Below, in pieces: positions 61,831 to 64,000 of a stretch of DNA of 64,000 bases. The notes under the pieces are model-generated. The model did no database searches and was not told the origin of the DNA. It worked only from the letters and a program-made list of their open reading frames with translations. The DNA is from Medicago truncatula (lineage: Eukaryota > Streptophyta > Magnoliopsida > Fabales > Fabaceae), in assembly GCF_003473485.1 (NCBI RefSeq), contig NC_053046.1, positions 31,635,332-31,699,331 on the forward strand. Direction: 5' to 3'. Each line of letters begins with the position of its first letter. The first letter of the stretch is position 1. A program made the position numbers and the translations under genes.

Positions 61831-63578
61831 TTTTTTTCTTAACACAGTCTCGATGGTTGGATAAACTCTCAAAAAAAATTTGGGTCGTATTTGACTTCCG
61901 GTATACATTTTACCGAAATCTCACAATGGACGCCGATGGTCATGTATGATCAAGTCGGGTGTACCTCATGAACAAGATGTGTGGTATTCAAGCCAATGAT
62001 TTGATCTATCGCGACTCGTCGTATGCTCTTTCTCGAAGCAGATGGGGGGATTTGTTCAACAAAAGGCCCCATAAGACTGTGTAAAGTGATCATACCTTGG
62101 GTGATACCCCTATTTATAATGTTGTATTCTATTGATACACTCCTTGTTATTTTTATATTTTCTCCTTTAATTTGTTCAACTTGTAACAAAATTAATATGG
62201 TTTACTTTGAGCAACTGATTTCAAAATAGATGTGATGTCTATCCTCTTTGAATGAGATACATGTTAGTAGGAAAAACCCAACAATTATCTTATAGTTTGT
62301 CGGCACTTAAGGTAGTAGAGCACGTTGGTCCTTAGTTTGTTCATGAAGTGGGATTAAGGTGATCCCTGAGACGATGTAGGAGACATAGTTTTGTGTTGCA
62401 CGTTAGTAATCGATTAACGTTTTTGGATAATTCACTCTAATATAATGTTCACAAACAAAAATTATAAAGATATTATTTGGGTGAAAGTTTGTGTGCATGA
62501 ATGTAGAATATTTTGGTGATAAGAAATGCTAGAAATCTTACATTGAGTAGATAAAAATATTCAATGTGATATTTTTCAATTTAATAAACTGATCTCTTGT
62601 GATAGAATCTCTTCGCGTATTTAAATTGTGACAGTTGATGTTTTTGCTAAGAATTGAGTCACAAAAAATCAAAAATAGCAACCTACATAGTATTTGCTAC
62701 GTAGGCTTTTACACAGATGGCTATGACAGATAAAATTGTTAAATGTGACATTTAAATCATAAGTCTATTATTTTTCTTCAAAAAAAAGTCACAAGTCTCT
62801 TCAACCTAATATATTAATCTTTTAAGGTTAAACTCTTTAAATGAGATTAAACCCTAATATAAAAAAGAGAATTGTTTTTTGTAATAGAGATATTTTATGA
62901 AAAATTTGTAATAATATGATGAAAAAGAAATTAAGACAGAACAAAGAAATGTTGATAAGAACATGAGAATTGAGATGTGAGATGAGATGGCAACGGTTAT
63001 GATGCCAAATAAGCCAAATATTAAAGAACGTGTACGTGTCTGTTGTCCTCACTCTCCTTCCTTCCTTCCAACGGTAAACTTCACAGAACCTGCTCTTGCT
63101 ATCTCAATCACCAGATGGGCCCCACATTTTCATAGCTGGTCCAATCTTATTCATCAATACAAAGAAAAGAAATCAAAATCTTAATCAGCAAGGAGGAAAT
63201 TATTGGGGCACTTGCACAGTGGTTTAAGTCAAAGATCAAAATCATAAAACACTCTTTCAACACCGATATAGTACACTATTTTTATTTATTCTTTTATTCA
63301 TTCACACATATCCTAAGACCAAATTTTCTATTTTATTTTTACAACTTTCTCCAGCTTTAACTACCTTCATGTCCCAAGTTACATTCTTACCCTCCACTTT
63401 CATTTACATGATTCATTTTTAGTGATCACACGTTATTAGAGTCAACATTCAAATTACTACATTTTAATGCAAGTTAATGTTAATGACCCCTTTAATAATT
63501 GAAGAAAGTCATGCTTTACTATTCAAATTGAAATTTATGAAATGTTAACTAGTGTTTTCGAAACACTCTTTAAGAATT
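61831..63578. other. Intergenic DNA without supported genes
   Basis: I find no exon with family resemblance. The plus-strand frame at 62987-63184 lies in a more balanced-composition stretch that could be a promoter or leader of a gene beyond the window, but it has no domain. The rest is AT-rich. Confidence 0.4.
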
Positions 63579-63928
63579 TTGGCAAAATTACACAATTAGT
63601 CCCTTAACTTTATTTTAGGTAACACTTTCGTCTTTTATCTTTTTTTTGTCACGATTTAGTCATTTATGTTATAAAATAACAACATAGTTATCTTTTTTAT
63701 GAAAAAAATAATCAAAAACTCCAAAAAAAAAATCATCAAACTCATAGGCAAACGTAAATCTTCATCATACAAGCATATAAAATCAAATTTCTTTGAAAAA
63801 AAATTTCATAAAAAATGATAAGATATTGTCATTTTATAACATAAAGGACTAAATCGTGACAAAAAAAGATAAAGGACGAAAGTGTTGCCTAAAATAAAGT
63901 TAAGGGACTAATTGTGTAATTTTGCCAA
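63579..63928. mobile_element. MITE with ~105-bp TIRs
   Basis: The left arm (63579-63683, TTGGCAAAATTACACAATTA and on) is repeated almost perfectly as inverse complement at 63824-63928. The 350-bp element would fold into a long hairpin. The long TIR suggests a Mutator-type origin, but flanking 9-mers do not match well. Confidence 0.85.
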
Positions 63929-64000
63929 TAATCTTTGAAGATAAATTTTTATTAAAATCTGTGTAATCAAGACATTGAAATTTATAAATTTGACTTTTAT

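Noticed and set aside
62987-63184. 65-aa plus-strand ORF as a small gene
   Set aside because: More balanced composition than its surroundings but no motif, no signal peptide and no clear start context; kept only as a possible promoter or leader region.

Overview
The window looks like nuclear DNA of a dicot plant, most likely a legume close to Medicago truncatula (my inference from the gene and repeat families, not a database result). It is AT-rich, its genes have GT-AG introns, and transposable elements make up most of it. Coordinates are window coordinates; identities rest on motif recognition.

Genes. I can build four intact protein-coding genes and one tRNA. (1) A three-exon B3-domain gene (263 aa, minus, 3317-4385). 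(2) A single-exon CC-NBS-LRR immune receptor (988 aa, plus, 30096-33062), with a broken paralogue 7.7 kb upstream on the same strand (22413-24340). (3) A 13-exon glycoside hydrolase family 1 beta-glucosidase (525 aa, plus, 51414-56275). (4) A four-exon, 149-aa single-RRM protein with a probable organelle-targeting N-terminus (minus, 58528-61050). A tRNA-Glu(CTC) lies at 57441-57513.

Layout. 1-6.2 kb: the B3 gene and a B3 pseudogene, converging, inside a ~4.26-kb segment bounded by a 28-bp perfect inverted repeat. 6.2-7.6 kb: a Helitron 3' end with helicase remnant, minus strand. 7.6-22 kb: AT-rich DNA with L1-type LINE relics, a truncated RPA-like exon, a Helitron-type 5' end, a field of four diverged tandem copies (17.7-20.3 kb), MITEs and SINEs. 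22.4-24.3 kb: NLR pseudogene cut by a TRIM and a solo-LTR-like insertion. 24.7-29.7 kb: a complete small Helitron, two Mutator-like elements with 9-bp target duplications and a hAT-like element. 30-33 kb: intact NLR. 36-43.5 kb: a direct segmental duplication carrying RTE-clade LINE fragments, separated by a second Helitron copy that is inverted relative to the first. 43.6-47.6 kb: two more Mutator-like elements, one with an open remnant. 48-50.3 kb: L1 LINE relic with a 27-G run. 51.4-61 kb: the gene-rich end. 61-64 kb: MITEs and a LINE scrap.

The genes show no operon-like or pathway link. The main themes are local NLR duplication and decay, and dense nested transposition in which several insertions can be read to the base from target duplications or paralogous empty sites.
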